Of a DNA stretch of 64,000 nucleotides, positions 55,886-64,000 are shown in pieces; within the stretch, counting starts at the first letter, position 1, and every line of letters begins with the position of its first letter. The position numbers and the translations under genes were made by a program. The stretch is from Sphingomonas sp. Leaf407 (GTDB lineage Bacteria; Pseudomonadota; Alphaproteobacteria; Sphingomonadales; Sphingomonadaceae), in contig NZ_LMQO01000006.1 in NCBI RefSeq assembly GCF_001425385.1, positions 119,344 to 183,343 on the forward strand. Reading direction: 5' to 3'. Under the pieces are notes generated by a model, which was not told where the DNA came from, made no database searches, and was given only the letters and a program-made list of their open reading frames with translations.

Positions 55886-56914
55886 TCAGCGAAGCCGCAA
55901 CGCGCGCTTCACATCGCGCCACGACACCAGCTTGAAGTTCTGTGTCTCGGGCGCATTGTCGCCGTCCTGCGCCACCATCAGCCCGTGGGGAAAGCGCGGC
56001 CCGAAATTGCCGGCGATCAGCTCGATCCCGTCGGTATCACTCGTCCCGTCGATCGTGCCGCCACCAATGCGGAACCGCCCGGCATAGGACAGATCGGGCA
56101 GGCGATAGAGGCTATAGGCATTGTCGCCCTGGCTGCTGACGATCAGATAGCCGCCCCGCCGCCCCTCGAGCGCGATCGCCAGCCCTTCGGCGTCGGCGAC
56201 CAGCGTCGTCCCGTCGACCTTCGTGATCAGCGTGGGCGTCGTCGGCGCGGCGGGATCGGCGTCGAAGCGCCACAGCCCGACATCCTCCTCGGCGACATAG
56301 AGCGTGGCCGTACGGTCATCGACCACGCAGCCCTCGGACTGGGTGCCGAGTTTCATCGACCGCACCGTCCGCACCACCGGCGGCTTGCCCGGCGGAAGAT
56401 CGATCGCGACCTGATCGATCCGCCCGTCCTTCATCACGACGAAGCCGAACAGCGCCTTGTCCGCCTTGCGGGTCCACAGGCACATGCCATAGGCCTCGCC
56501 CGCACCTACGGGAAAGCGCCCCATCGGCACCAGCCGCCGTGCGACCGTATCGAGCGTGAACAGCGCCACATGCGCCTGCGCTTCATCGGCGCGGTCACTG
56601 GCCACCGCGATCACCCGGCCGCCGACGTCGCGCAGATCGACGTTGTTGAGTCGCGCGGCGGGCGTAAAGCTCAATCGCTTGCCCGACAGGTCGTAGACGT
56701 GGATGCCTGCCTTCTTGTCGGTTCCGATCACCAGACTGGCGGCGGGGTTGCGCCGGTTGCGCCAGATCGCGGGATCGTCGGCGGCATCGGCGGCGGTGTC
56801 GACCGGATCGGTCTCCGCTACCGCCGCGACCATCGGTGCTGCGGCGGGCGTCGCCACCGGCGGCGGCGTCACCGCACATCCGCCGAGCAGCAGCGCAAGG
56901 AATGCGGCGCGCAT
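55886..56914 (-). CDS. Beta-propeller phytase, putative lipoprotein
   Basis: 342 residues. Hydrophobic N-terminus with lipobox LLLGGC, then a Pro/Ala spacer. BPP-phytase motifs: DDPAIWRNRRNPAASLVIGTDKKAGIHVYDLSGK, RLNNVDLRDVGGR, SEGCVVDDRTATLYVAEEDVGLWRF, DAEGLAIALE, IVSSQGDNAYSLYRL and DGIELIAGNFGPRFPHGLMVAQDG. The acidic calcium-site residues are kept. It releases phosphate from phytate. Overlaps the TonB-receptor stop by one base (TGATG), so the two are coupled. Confidence 0.92.
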   Translation of the reverse strand: MRAAFLALLLGGCAVTPPPVATPAAAPMVAAVAETDPVDTAADAADDPAIWRNRRNPAASLVIGTDKKAGIHVYDLSGKRLSFTPAARLNNVDLRDVGGRVIAVASDRADEAQAHVALFTLDTVARRLVPMGRFPVGAGEAYGMCLWTRKADKALFGFVVMKDGRIDQVAIDLPPGKPPVVRTVRSMKLGTQSEGCVVDDRTATLYVAEEDVGLWRFDADPAAPTTPTLITKVDGTTLVADAEGLAIALEGRRGGYLIVSSQGDNAYSLYRLPDLSYAGRFRIGGGTIDGTSDTDGIELIAGNFGPRFPHGLMVAQDGDNAPETQNFKLVSWRDVKRALRLR

Positions 56915-59727
56915 CAGAACGTCACCCGTACGCCGGCCTGATAGCGCCGGCCAAAGGTTTCATGCTCGATCGTATAGCGCGTGTCGCCAACGTAGCGGCG
57001 GCCCGGCCCGTTCAGCAGGTTGCTGAAATTGCCATAGAGTTCGACGTTCTGGTTGATCGCGTAGCGGACCGACGCATCGAGCTCGTTGTCCTTGGCCCAA
57101 TAGAAATCGCCGCCGTCGACACCGCGCACCACGCCGTTGATCGTCTGGAAATCGCCCAGATCGTCGAGCCAGCGCGAGCGGTTCTGATACTGGACCCGTG
57201 CCGAGAAGCCGTATTTTTCGTAATAGACGCCGAGGTTGTAGACCGCGTCCGATGCGCCGGGCAGCGGCACGCGGCGGCCATCGGGCGTTTCGGCGCGGCT
57301 GCGGTTCAGCGTCGCGTTGACCTGCACGCCGAAGCCGCCGACCCAGTCGGGCAGGCCAAGGTCGGCGACGAACGGATCGAGCTGCTGCTGGATTGCGCCT
57401 TCGATGCCGAGGATCGATCCGTCGCCGCCGTTGTCGATCGTCGTGTAGATATATTGCGACCGGTCGACCCCGTTCGCGTTCAGCACATCGCTACCGAACG
57501 TTCTCGTCGTATCGAACAACACGTCGCGCAGCCGCTTGTAATAGGCACCGATCGACAGGAAGCCGCGCGGCAGGACATAATATTCGACATAGGCATCGAC
57601 GCCCATCGCCTTTTCGGGCTTCGCGTCGGGATTGCCGCCCGACACGGTCAGATTGGCGTCGTTGAACGTCAGATTGGGGCGCAACTGGTCGTAGTCGGGC
57701 CGCGCCGCGCCGGTGTTGAACGACAGCCGCGCCTTCATCTCGGGCGTGACGTCGTAATTGATGTGCAGGCTCGGATAGACGAGCGTGATGTCGCGCTCGA
57801 CGCTGATCGGGGTGGTGACGCCGGTCGCGCCGTTGATCGTGGCGGCCGACGAATTGTTGCGGATATGCTCGATCCGCGCGCCGCCGATCACGTTGCCCCA
57901 GTCGGTGGTGACGGTGCCCATAGCATAGGCCGAGTAGATGCGCTCGTTCACGTTGTAGAGGTTGGCGGTCTGGTCGCGATAGACCCCGACCTTCTTCGCC
58001 CGGTCGACGAGGTCGAGGAGCTTGTCGCGCCCGAAATACTGGAAGGTGTAGCCGAGCGGCACCTGACCCTGGAACCCGCCGGGGATCGCGATCTGGTCAT
58101 AGCCGGTCGGGATGCCCGCCGCGGCGAACTGCGCCGCGTTGTTCAGTTCGAGCAGGCGTTCGTCGACCGACTTGGTGCGATCGTCGAAGCGCAGGCCCGC
58201 GGCGATCGTCGTGCGGTTGCCCAGCAGGCCGTCGATATCGTGGCTTACGTCGAGCCGCGCGGTGTACGCCTCGGTCGTGTCGGCGGCGTAGAGCGAGCGC
58301 AGGCGGCTGAGCGTGCGCGGAAAATTCTCGATCGCCGTCACCCGCTCGCCGCGCCCCAGCGTGCCATTGGCATTGCGGATGGTGCGGTACAGCTCGACCT
58401 TCGCCAGTTGCGGATCGGTCAGGTCATAGGCGACGGTCAGCCGGTTGGCGGCGTTCGCGCCGTTGCTGCCGAACGAAGGGCTGTCGTAGTTGAGCTGCGC
58501 CGGCTGGGTCCGGTCGTCGATCGAGCGGGTATAGTTCGCGCGCCACGATACGCGCCACGTATCGAGGTCGTGGTCGCCGCCCAGCGTGTTGGTGAACACC
58601 GACTGCTTGTAGGCACGGACCGTGAAGTTGGAGTTCAGGTCGATGCCGTAGACGGTGCCACGCAGCGGCGTGTTGCCGGTGCAGACATCGGCATAGCCGG
58701 TGGTGCCGGCCGCCGGCGTCGCGTTGACGGCGCAAGACGCGGTCCCGGCCGGGGTGCGCGACTGCTGGTCGTCGAGATCGAAGATATAGTTGTTGCGCTG
58801 CTCGTCGTCCTGAAACGCCGAATAGATCGTCTCGGCGAAGATGCGGTGGCCCGCCGACGGCTCCCAGTCGAGCCGGGTCGACAGCGAATAATTCTTGCGG
58901 ACGAGGCGATAGAGTTTGTTCTCGGTCTCGCGCGCCCAGATGCGGTCGCCGAAGCCGGGGCGGGCATCTTCCTTGACCGCTTCCCAATCGGTTTCGAAAT
59001 TGTCGGTCACCATGCCGCGCCGGTACATCGTCGCCGACGACACGATGCCGAATTCGCCGATGCCGGTCTCGAACCGGTCGGACACGACCAGCGAGCCTTC
59101 CCATTCGCGGCGGTCGCCCAGCTCGACATAGCCGACGCCGGCCTTGCCCGCGACGAACAGGCCGTTGTGGTCGAACGCCGATCGGGTGATGATGTCGACG
59201 TTACCCGAAATCGTCTCGCCGACCATGTCGGGCGTCACCGCCTTGCGGACGACGATCTGCTTGGCGATCGCCGAGGGGATCGAGTCGAACCGCGCGGCGC
59301 GGCCTTCGGGGCTGACGACGTTGACGCCGTCGAACGACAGCGTGGTCCAGCGTTTGGGCGCGCCGCGCAGGTTGACGTAGCGTGCCTGCCCCTGATCGCG
59401 CTCGACGCCGACACCGGGCAGGCGGCTGATCGCTTGGGCGATATTCTGGTCGGGCAGACGGCCGACGGCGTCCGACGCGATGACCGACACCAGCGCCGGG
59501 CTGTTGCGCTGGATTTCGAGCGCGGCGGATTCGGATTCGGCGATTGGGCGCGATCCGCGCACGACGATTTCCTGGTCGTCCTCCGGCACGGCGGCCGGAT
59601 CGGCGGCGACAGCGACGACCGGTTCGTCACCGGGCGCGGCGAACGTGCTCACGGGAACGAAAGCAGCCCCGGCAAGGAGCGCGCGCACGAAAACGGCCCG
59701 ACCGGACCGCGACCACATACCAACCAT
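56914..59727 (-). CDS. TonB-dependent receptor linked to the phytase
   Basis: 937 residues with signal peptide (FVRALLAGAAFVPVSTFA). The TonB box is likely near DDQEIVVRGS; the plug follows (IAQAISRLPGVGVERDQGQARYVNLRGAPKRWTTLSFDGVNV) and a 22-strand barrel ends in TIEHETFGRRYQAGVRVTF, with a terminal aromatic residue. This is the TIGR01782-like receptor subclass common in Sphingomonas and Caulobacter. Coupling to phytase suggests import of inositol phosphate or a breakdown product. Confidence 0.93.
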   Translation of the reverse strand: MVGMWSRSGRAVFVRALLAGAAFVPVSTFAAPGDEPVVAVAADPAAVPEDDQEIVVRGSRPIAESESAALEIQRNSPALVSVIASDAVGRLPDQNIAQAISRLPGVGVERDQGQARYVNLRGAPKRWTTLSFDGVNVVSPEGRAARFDSIPSAIAKQIVVRKAVTPDMVGETISGNVDIITRSAFDHNGLFVAGKAGVGYVELGDRREWEGSLVVSDRFETGIGEFGIVSSATMYRRGMVTDNFETDWEAVKEDARPGFGDRIWARETENKLYRLVRKNYSLSTRLDWEPSAGHRIFAETIYSAFQDDEQRNNYIFDLDDQQSRTPAGTASCAVNATPAAGTTGYADVCTGNTPLRGTVYGIDLNSNFTVRAYKQSVFTNTLGGDHDLDTWRVSWRANYTRSIDDRTQPAQLNYDSPSFGSNGANAANRLTVAYDLTDPQLAKVELYRTIRNANGTLGRGERVTAIENFPRTLSRLRSLYAADTTEAYTARLDVSHDIDGLLGNRTTIAAGLRFDDRTKSVDERLLELNNAAQFAAAGIPTGYDQIAIPGGFQGQVPLGYTFQYFGRDKLLDLVDRAKKVGVYRDQTANLYNVNERIYSAYAMGTVTTDWGNVIGGARIEHIRNNSSAATINGATGVTTPISVERDITLVYPSLHINYDVTPEMKARLSFNTGAARPDYDQLRPNLTFNDANLTVSGGNPDAKPEKAMGVDAYVEYYVLPRGFLSIGAYYKRLRDVLFDTTRTFGSDVLNANGVDRSQYIYTTIDNGGDGSILGIEGAIQQQLDPFVADLGLPDWVGGFGVQVNATLNRSRAETPDGRRVPLPGASDAVYNLGVYYEKYGFSARVQYQNRSRWLDDLGDFQTINGVVRGVDGGDFYWAKDNELDASVRYAINQNVELYGNFSNLLNGPGRRYVGDTRYTIEHETFGRRYQAGVRVTF

Positions 59728-59817
59728 GTCTGTTTCCCCATTCGAGAACGTCGTCGCGCTCTCTCGTTGGGGTGGCCCTGCCCGGCCGGTTTGGCAGAAT
59801 GGTTACGCGATCGTTGC

Positions 59818-59828
59818 GTAATCATTAC
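59818..59828. promoter_or_regulatory. Perfect 11-bp palindrome upstream of the TonB receptor
   Basis: GTAATCATTAC, about 90 bp before the receptor ATG, in AT-rich DNA. It may be an operator; the regulator is unknown. Confidence 0.3.
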
Positions 59829-59867
59829 AACGCCGGGTGTTGCGTGAGGGCAACAGTACAAGTCTGA

Positions 59868-59969
59868 CTCCCCTTATTGAGAAGGGAGGAATTGGGGGAT
59901 GGGCAGACTTGGCGCGGGTGCCGGCGTTCCCCAACCAACCGACCCACCCCCGGCCCCTCTCTTGTCGGG
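59868..59969. repeat. Palindromic repeat family A, copy 4 (diverged)
   Basis: CTCCCCTTATTGAGAAGGGA at the left and GACCCACCCCCGGCCCCTCT at the right: same layout as copies 1-3 with several substitutions. A family C-like half arm follows at about 59995. Between this and the IS element no gene is seen. Confidence 0.75.
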
Positions 59970-60108
59970 ATTCCTCTGCAAAACACCTTCATCGTACCCC
60001 GGCGGAGGCCGGGGCCCAGTTAGGAGGCATCAGTACTCTAGGGCCCGTTTGCATTCAGGGATTCCGTTTGATGTAAAGTTCTGATTCAACGTTAGGCCGC
60101 GTCTGCAT

Positions 60109-60545
60109 TTATCGTAGCCAGATCATGAAGCATGCGAGGTGGACGAAGCCCATAAAGGCGGAGACGGTTTTCTCGCAGCGCAGGGCGATACGACGGCAGC
60201 GCTTGAGCTTGTTGAAGAAGCACTCGACCTGATGGCGTTCCTTGTAGAGGCGCCAGTCGATGGGTGGCATGACGGTTCGGTTGGGATGGGCCTTTATGTG
60301 CGCGCTCGCTCCAAGATCGTCGGCGATGAAGGTGCGTAGCGCGTCGGCGTCATAGGCGGCATCGGCAATGACGTGACCTACGCCGTTCAAGCCGGCCAGC
60401 AATGTCTCGGCCTGGGGACGGTCGGCCCACTGCCCGGGTGTCGGATGAATGCGGATCGGCAGGCCGATGGCGTCGACCGCAGCGTGCAGCTTGGTCGTCA
60501 GCCCGCCACGCGACCGGCCGATCGCGGCAGCTTCAGCCCCCCTTT
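60109..60545 (-). CDS. IS5-family transposase, second frame (OrfB)
   Basis: About 145 residues continuing the transposase after the frameshift: IGRSRGGLTTKLHAAVDAIG, second catalytic aspartate in VIADAAYDADALR, and the glutamate in RHQVECFFNKLKRCRRIALRCEKT. Both catalytic positions are intact, so the element could still be active if the frameshift occurs. It has no obvious independent start, so the left boundary given is the slip site. Confidence 0.85.
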
Positions 60546-60866
60546 TGCACCCGCCGCATCGGCGTGTGCTTTCGAGATGGTGCTGTCGATCAGGACGTAT
60601 TCGAAGTCCGGCGTGTCGGCCAGGCTGTGGAAAAGCCGTTCCCAGACACCGGCATGCGACCAGCGCCGGAAGCGGGCGTGCACCCCGCTCCACTTCCCGA
60701 ATATCTCCGGCAGGTCTCGCCAGCGTGCCGCGTTCCCAGCCATCCACAGGATCGCATCCACGAACAACCGGTTGTCCACCCCGCTGCGCCCTCGCGTCCC
60801 TTCGCGACCGGGAAGATACCCCGCAATCCGATCCCATTGCTCGTCCGTCAGCGTCCGTCTGCTCAA
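60498..60866 (-). CDS. IS5-family transposase, first frame (OrfA)
   Basis: 122 residues from TTG 60866, preceded by GAAGGAGG; any upstream start in this frame would leave the element. DUF4096-type N-terminus (TLTDEQWDRIAGYLPG), then WRDLPEIFGKWSGVHARFRRW and the first catalytic aspartate in FEYVLIDSTISKAHAD. The frame meets an A4G6 run (60537-60546 in plus coordinates), a likely slip site leading into OrfB. Confidence 0.85.
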   Translation of the reverse strand: MSRRTLTDEQWDRIAGYLPGREGTRGRSGVDNRLFVDAILWMAGNAARWRDLPEIFGKWSGVHARFRRWSHAGVWERLFHSLADTPDFEYVLIDSTISKAHADAAGAKGGLKLPRSAGRVAG

Positions 60867-61025
60867 GGCTTGCCTCCTTCGCCAGCCTTGAATCAGAACT
60901 ACCGACGATTGAAAATCCTCCAAATGCAGACACGGCCTAGTGTATCCGTGATGGTTCGGGGCGGTCACGGTCTCTGAGCGGCCATTTTCCCGATTAGGAA
61001 CCGAGACTGTCCGAAAGCGGATCGT

Positions 61026-62504
61026 TCAGCTTACCACGATGACCGCCCGCATCAGCGCGGTATCCCGTTCGGCTTGAATATCGGCAGTCCGGGTCGGCAC
61101 GGTGATATCGGGCATGATTCCAGCATCTGGCTGCGGCGTCGCAGGCCAATAGGCGATCAGCGGCAGATCGACCTCGATGCCCGATGCCGGCAACCCGACG
61201 AAGAAGAAGGCACCGCCATTGATGCCACGGCGGTTGCCGCCGGTCTCCTCGCCGACCAGCGTTCCCAGCCGGTAATGCCGCATGAGGCCTGCGAAGCCGA
61301 ACGTCGCCGAAGCGTTCTTCGGGCCGACCAGAACGGCGACCCTGCCGGCGAACCGGCGACCCTTGGGCTGGATAACGTCGGTGTCGGAAGCGTCGCCGGG
61401 ACGGGTCAGGGTGTAAAAGCCGGCCGCGTCAGGACCGATCGCCGACGATCCCCAATCCTTGAAGCTGCGGTCCCACGTCTTGAGGTAGGGAGCCAGCCTG
61501 TCGGGTATCTTGCGATACCGCACATGACGGGAATAGCGGTCTGCGGTCAGGGGCGCTTCGATCAGGCGGGCGATGATCGCCGCCCCGCAATCGAGCCCTC
61601 CCCCGTTGTCGCGCACGTCGATGACGATGCCCGAGAGCTGGCGATCGACCGCGGTGTCCAGAATGGCGTCGATGAAGCCCTGCCAATCCCACTTTTCATG
61701 GAAGACCGCCCAGGTCGGCATGGTCAGGATGCCGACCTGGGCGCGCACCTCGAACGTCCAGCCATAGGGGGAATCCCTGGAGGGATGGCGCAAGCCCGCG
61801 TCGCGCGCTGCGGCCGTCATCAAGGGGCAAGCGATCGTCTCGGCTCTGCCGGCGATCCGCACCACGATACGGGCCGAGGGGCCGGACGACGGGAACAGCA
61901 GCGCCCGCAGCACGTCGAACGTCGGCTGATCGGCATCGCCGGGTATGCCGAGGTCGGCCACCTTGCGCGCATCGTTGCTGCCGTCCGTGCGGGCATAAGG
62001 AAGCATCTTCGCCAGCATGTCGCGTGCGCGGATACCGTCGATCGCGACGATCTCGCTTCCGATCGGCAGATGATGGCCGCTGCCGAGATCGGCGGTGACG
62101 ATCATGCGCCGGTCCAGCCATCTGAAGGCGAACGGTAAGCGATCAGGCTTGCCGAACAGCGCCGACGCGACGGCCGGAGTCTGGTTGGCGGGGTTGGGAA
62201 AGCTGTGACCGCACCGGACGCTTGCGGTAAACGCCGACAGCGCCAGGTAGAAGTCTCCCAGCGTATGGGGTGTCGCGGCGAAGCGATCGAGGCGCTGGCG
62301 CTCGCGCTGGAAGTTCGCCGGGGTCAGATAGCGATAGAGGCCGGGATGCAGGCTGGCATAGGCGTCGCACAGGATGGCGATATCTGATCGCATCGCCGCG
62401 GGTGACAGCAGCGTATCGCTCGCCTTGGCGGGAGCAGGCAGAAAGGCGGTTGCGACCAGGCCCGACGCTCCCGTCAGAAGGTGCCGGCGATCGAGATGTA
62501 TCAT
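61026..62504 (-). CDS. Exported S41-family peptidase
   Basis: 492 residues. The N-terminus (LDRRHLLTGASGLVATAFLPAPAKA) is Tat-like with an RR pair. A helical region (about 35-110) precedes a degenerate PDZ-like part (HLPIGSEIVAIDGIRARDML) and the tail-specific-protease core (GIVIDVRDNGGGLDCGAAIIARL; VAVLVGPKNASATFGFAGLM with the likely catalytic Ser; GTLVGEETGGNRRGINGG). The usual Lys four residues after the Ser is not seen, so the S41B-type dyad/tetrad is uncertain. Follows the AraC-type regulator gene in the same direction by 45 bp. Confidence 0.85.
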   Translation of the reverse strand: MIHLDRRHLLTGASGLVATAFLPAPAKASDTLLSPAAMRSDIAILCDAYASLHPGLYRYLTPANFQRERQRLDRFAATPHTLGDFYLALSAFTASVRCGHSFPNPANQTPAVASALFGKPDRLPFAFRWLDRRMIVTADLGSGHHLPIGSEIVAIDGIRARDMLAKMLPYARTDGSNDARKVADLGIPGDADQPTFDVLRALLFPSSGPSARIVVRIAGRAETIACPLMTAAARDAGLRHPSRDSPYGWTFEVRAQVGILTMPTWAVFHEKWDWQGFIDAILDTAVDRQLSGIVIDVRDNGGGLDCGAAIIARLIEAPLTADRYSRHVRYRKIPDRLAPYLKTWDRSFKDWGSSAIGPDAAGFYTLTRPGDASDTDVIQPKGRRFAGRVAVLVGPKNASATFGFAGLMRHYRLGTLVGEETGGNRRGINGGAFFFVGLPASGIEVDLPLIAYWPATPQPDAGIMPDITVPTRTADIQAERDTALMRAVIVVS

Positions 62505-62549
62505 GGTCTTGCTCCGAGCGGATGTACCCCGAGCCGATGCCGATGCCGG

Positions 62550-63647
62550 TCAGGTGGTGCGCTGCAAATCCGGGCGTTCCGCGTCATTTTTGTCGGTTGA
62601 GACGCGACGATAGGCCGAGGGTGTAACGCCGAACCGCTCCTTGAAGACGCGGTTGAAGGTCGCCTTCGATCCGAAGCCGGCATCGATCGCGAGCGTCAGG
62701 ATATCGCCATCGGCGCCGTCCCGCAGCCGGGCGGCGACATGCTCGACGCGCAGCCCGTTGATCGCTTCGGCGAATCCCAGCCCCAGCCCCTCGTTGAAAC
62801 CACGGGACAGATAGGCGGTGTTGGTCCCCAGCCTGCGCGCGAGTCCAGCAAGATCGAGGTCCGGATCGCGCCACCATCCATGCGCTTCGATCCGGTCCAT
62901 CCACCCGGCCGCGACCGGCCGCCAGTCGCGCTCGGTCGGCTCCACGATCGGCTGCGGTCGGGTGTCCGCCTGCCCCCAGCCCTCGATCGCCAGATAATTG
63001 CCGACGACAGCCAGCACGACATAGAAGCCGAACATATCGAAGTAGGAGAGCGGAGCGACCAGCGCCTCCACGATCAGGTATCCCGTGCGCACCGTCACGA
63101 TCGCGGCATAGGCGATCAGCACCGCTCGCACGCGCCTTGCCGCGGCAAGGTCGGATCGGCGCGCCAGCAGCCAGTTTCGATGCCGGCGCAGCGCGCGCAA
63201 GCCCGCAACGGTATAGCCGATCATCGATGCGAGCAGCAGCGCCGCCAGGATCGGATCGAGCCAGGGGCGTTGAACCTCGCGGTCGAACGCTCCCCGCAGA
63301 TCGAGCGGCAGGCAGAAGGCGATGGCCTGATAGGCGAACTGCGCCACCGGTAACGCGGCGTGCCAACGCGGTATCGGGCGATCGAAGATCAGGGCGTTCA
63401 GGTGCGCGTACAGCAACGGCCCCGTCGCCAGGGGAACGGCGAACGGTGCGAACGAAAGCCACGGCCAGCGATCGTAGAAGCCCGCATAGCCGATGGCGAA
63501 CGGCGTCAGCATACCGCACAGGACGATCAGCAACCCACCGAGGGAGCGTTGCGCCCTCCCGCTTCGCCCTATGATGATGGCAGCCGCCAGCACCAGCATC
63601 TGCGCCTCGAACAGACCGAGGATGAGGGACATGGGACCGATGCTCAC
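62550..63647 (-). CDS. Membrane-bound AraC-family regulator
   Basis: 365 residues: about seven hydrophobic segments in the first ~225 residues, then a cytoplasmic AraC/XylS HTH (about 250-355; LDLAGLARRLGTNTAYLSRGFNEGLGLGFAEAINGLRVEHVA, LTLAIDAGFGSKATFNRVFKERFGVTPSAYRR). Proteins of this kind sense an envelope or small-molecule signal and regulate a neighbour; the S41 peptidase gene 45 bp downstream is the natural candidate. ATG 63647. Confidence 0.9.
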   Translation of the reverse strand: MSIGPMSLILGLFEAQMLVLAAAIIIGRSGRAQRSLGGLLIVLCGMLTPFAIGYAGFYDRWPWLSFAPFAVPLATGPLLYAHLNALIFDRPIPRWHAALPVAQFAYQAIAFCLPLDLRGAFDREVQRPWLDPILAALLLASMIGYTVAGLRALRRHRNWLLARRSDLAAARRVRAVLIAYAAIVTVRTGYLIVEALVAPLSYFDMFGFYVVLAVVGNYLAIEGWGQADTRPQPIVEPTERDWRPVAAGWMDRIEAHGWWRDPDLDLAGLARRLGTNTAYLSRGFNEGLGLGFAEAINGLRVEHVAARLRDGADGDILTLAIDAGFGSKATFNRVFKERFGVTPSAYRRVSTDKNDAERPDLQRTT

Positions 63648-63837
63648 GCGACTATCAGCCTCGCTCCATCAGCAACGTCAATGGGCGATCGAGCTGGTCA
63701 TGCGCGGGCGCTTGGGCGTTCCCGAAATATGATGTTGGACGGGCTTCGAGAATGCTCGCGTTTTCCCCGGAATATGATCCCAATGGGAATGGCCCGGCCG
63801 CCCGTTGGCTGTTCCCGAGCGAAAAGCTGCCGGTGCA

Positions 63838-64000
63838 TTATCGACCAGCGGCGCTCCGCTGCTCAGCAGGGGTCGCGGCGCGGTGTCCGTAACTGAGGAC
63901 GCTGGTGATCCGCCAGGTGCCATCCTGCTTCGCCCAGACCATAACGAACTTGGCGATCCCTTCGCATCGTCCTGTCGCCAGTTCACAGAAGCGGTGTTCG
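63838..64000 (-). CDS. NTF2-like/DUF4440-type protein, C-terminal part (5' end off window)
   Basis: 53 codons before TAA, open to the window edge. GIAKFVMVWAKQDGTWRITSVLSYGHRA matches the last strands of SnoaL/NTF2-like proteins of the DUF4440 kind. Transcribed toward the AraC-type gene, 190 bp away. The rest of the gene lies beyond 64000. Confidence 0.7.
   Translation of the reverse strand, partial: EHRFCELATGRCEGIAKFVMVWAKQDGTWRITSVLSYGHRAATPAEQRSAAGR

Larger units (their letters stand above)
60095..60937 (-). mobile_element. IS5-family (IS427-group-like) insertion sequence
   Basis: 843-bp element. Terminal inverted repeats are GGCCGCGTCTGCATTT (from 60095) and GGCCGTGTCTGCATTT (minus strand from 60937), differing at one position. 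A TA dinucleotide flanks both ends, consistent with a 2-bp target duplication. It carries a two-frame DDE transposase on the minus strand. Confidence 0.88.

Noticed and set aside
56836..59847. 1003-codon open frame on +
   Set aside because: Antisense to the TonB receptor and phytase start; no motifs. It reflects codon bias only.
63678..63986. 102-codon ORF on - at the window end
   Set aside because: Out of frame with the NTF2-like coding frame, which has a convincing family match and reaches the edge.

Overview
The window is high-GC, gene-dense chromosomal DNA from an alphaproteobacterium. It most resembles Sphingomonas or a near relative. The pointers are gene content (a phytase paired with a TonB-dependent receptor, PhoX, a ter cluster, a compact type II secretion locus), many GTG/TTG starts, chains of genes joined by 4-base overlaps, and intergenic palindromic repeats. 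This placement is inferred from content; no rRNA is present to confirm it.

Layout. 1-4233 (-): a MacAB-like export module (permease cut by the window edge, ATPase, HlyD-type adaptor). Divergent from it, 4276-6889 (+), is a two-component pair whose NtrC-like regulator has a decayed AAA+ domain. 6876-18374 is a large ter (tellurium-resistance/stress) locus. telA- and xpaC-like genes on + converge, across a 34-bp-arm palindrome, on eleven minus-strand genes: ATP-grasp, four genes with canonical TerD-family domains (one TerA-like with two), a TerD-like/trypsin fusion, PRTase-TRSP, HAD, PRTase-PELOTA, C-C lyase and AIM24. 18535-20775 holds two exported proteins of unknown role. 21005-28288 (-) is a valine/branched-chain catabolic operon with three unrelated genes embedded in it. 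28461-34946 contains a DUF2798 protein, a GH5 cellulase-like enzyme, uvrB, an M20 amidohydrolase and a glutaminase. 35178-43980 is a divergent type II secretion locus (F, E, M, L on minus; G, H, I, C, D on plus) interrupted by palindromic repeats. 44656-48738 has PhoX and, divergent from it, a small L/M/P-like secretion triad. 48729-51537 carries a secreted protein and modABC. 51602-55731 has a phasin, a small membrane ORF, lepA, tRNA-Pro(CGG) and a PHB-depolymerase-like esterase. 55886-59727 is a phytase/TonB-receptor operon. 60095-60937 is an IS5-family element. 61026-64000 has an S41 peptidase, a membrane AraC-type regulator and a truncated NTF2-like gene.

How the genes fit together. The ter locus joins calcium-binding TerD-family proteins to enzymes predicted, from comparative genomics of such loci, to make a nucleoside-like metabolite. 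It is the most notable system here, and the TerD-like/trypsin fusion is its most unusual part. Phosphate scavenging recurs (PhoX, phytase, TonB receptor, possibly the L/M/P triad). A second theme is repeat biology. Four families of palindromic repeats occur between genes. In at least two places (histidine kinase, gspI) one family lies inside the reading frame and encodes an N-terminal extension, as Rickettsia palindromic elements do.

All product names come from reading translated motifs by eye; no database search was run.
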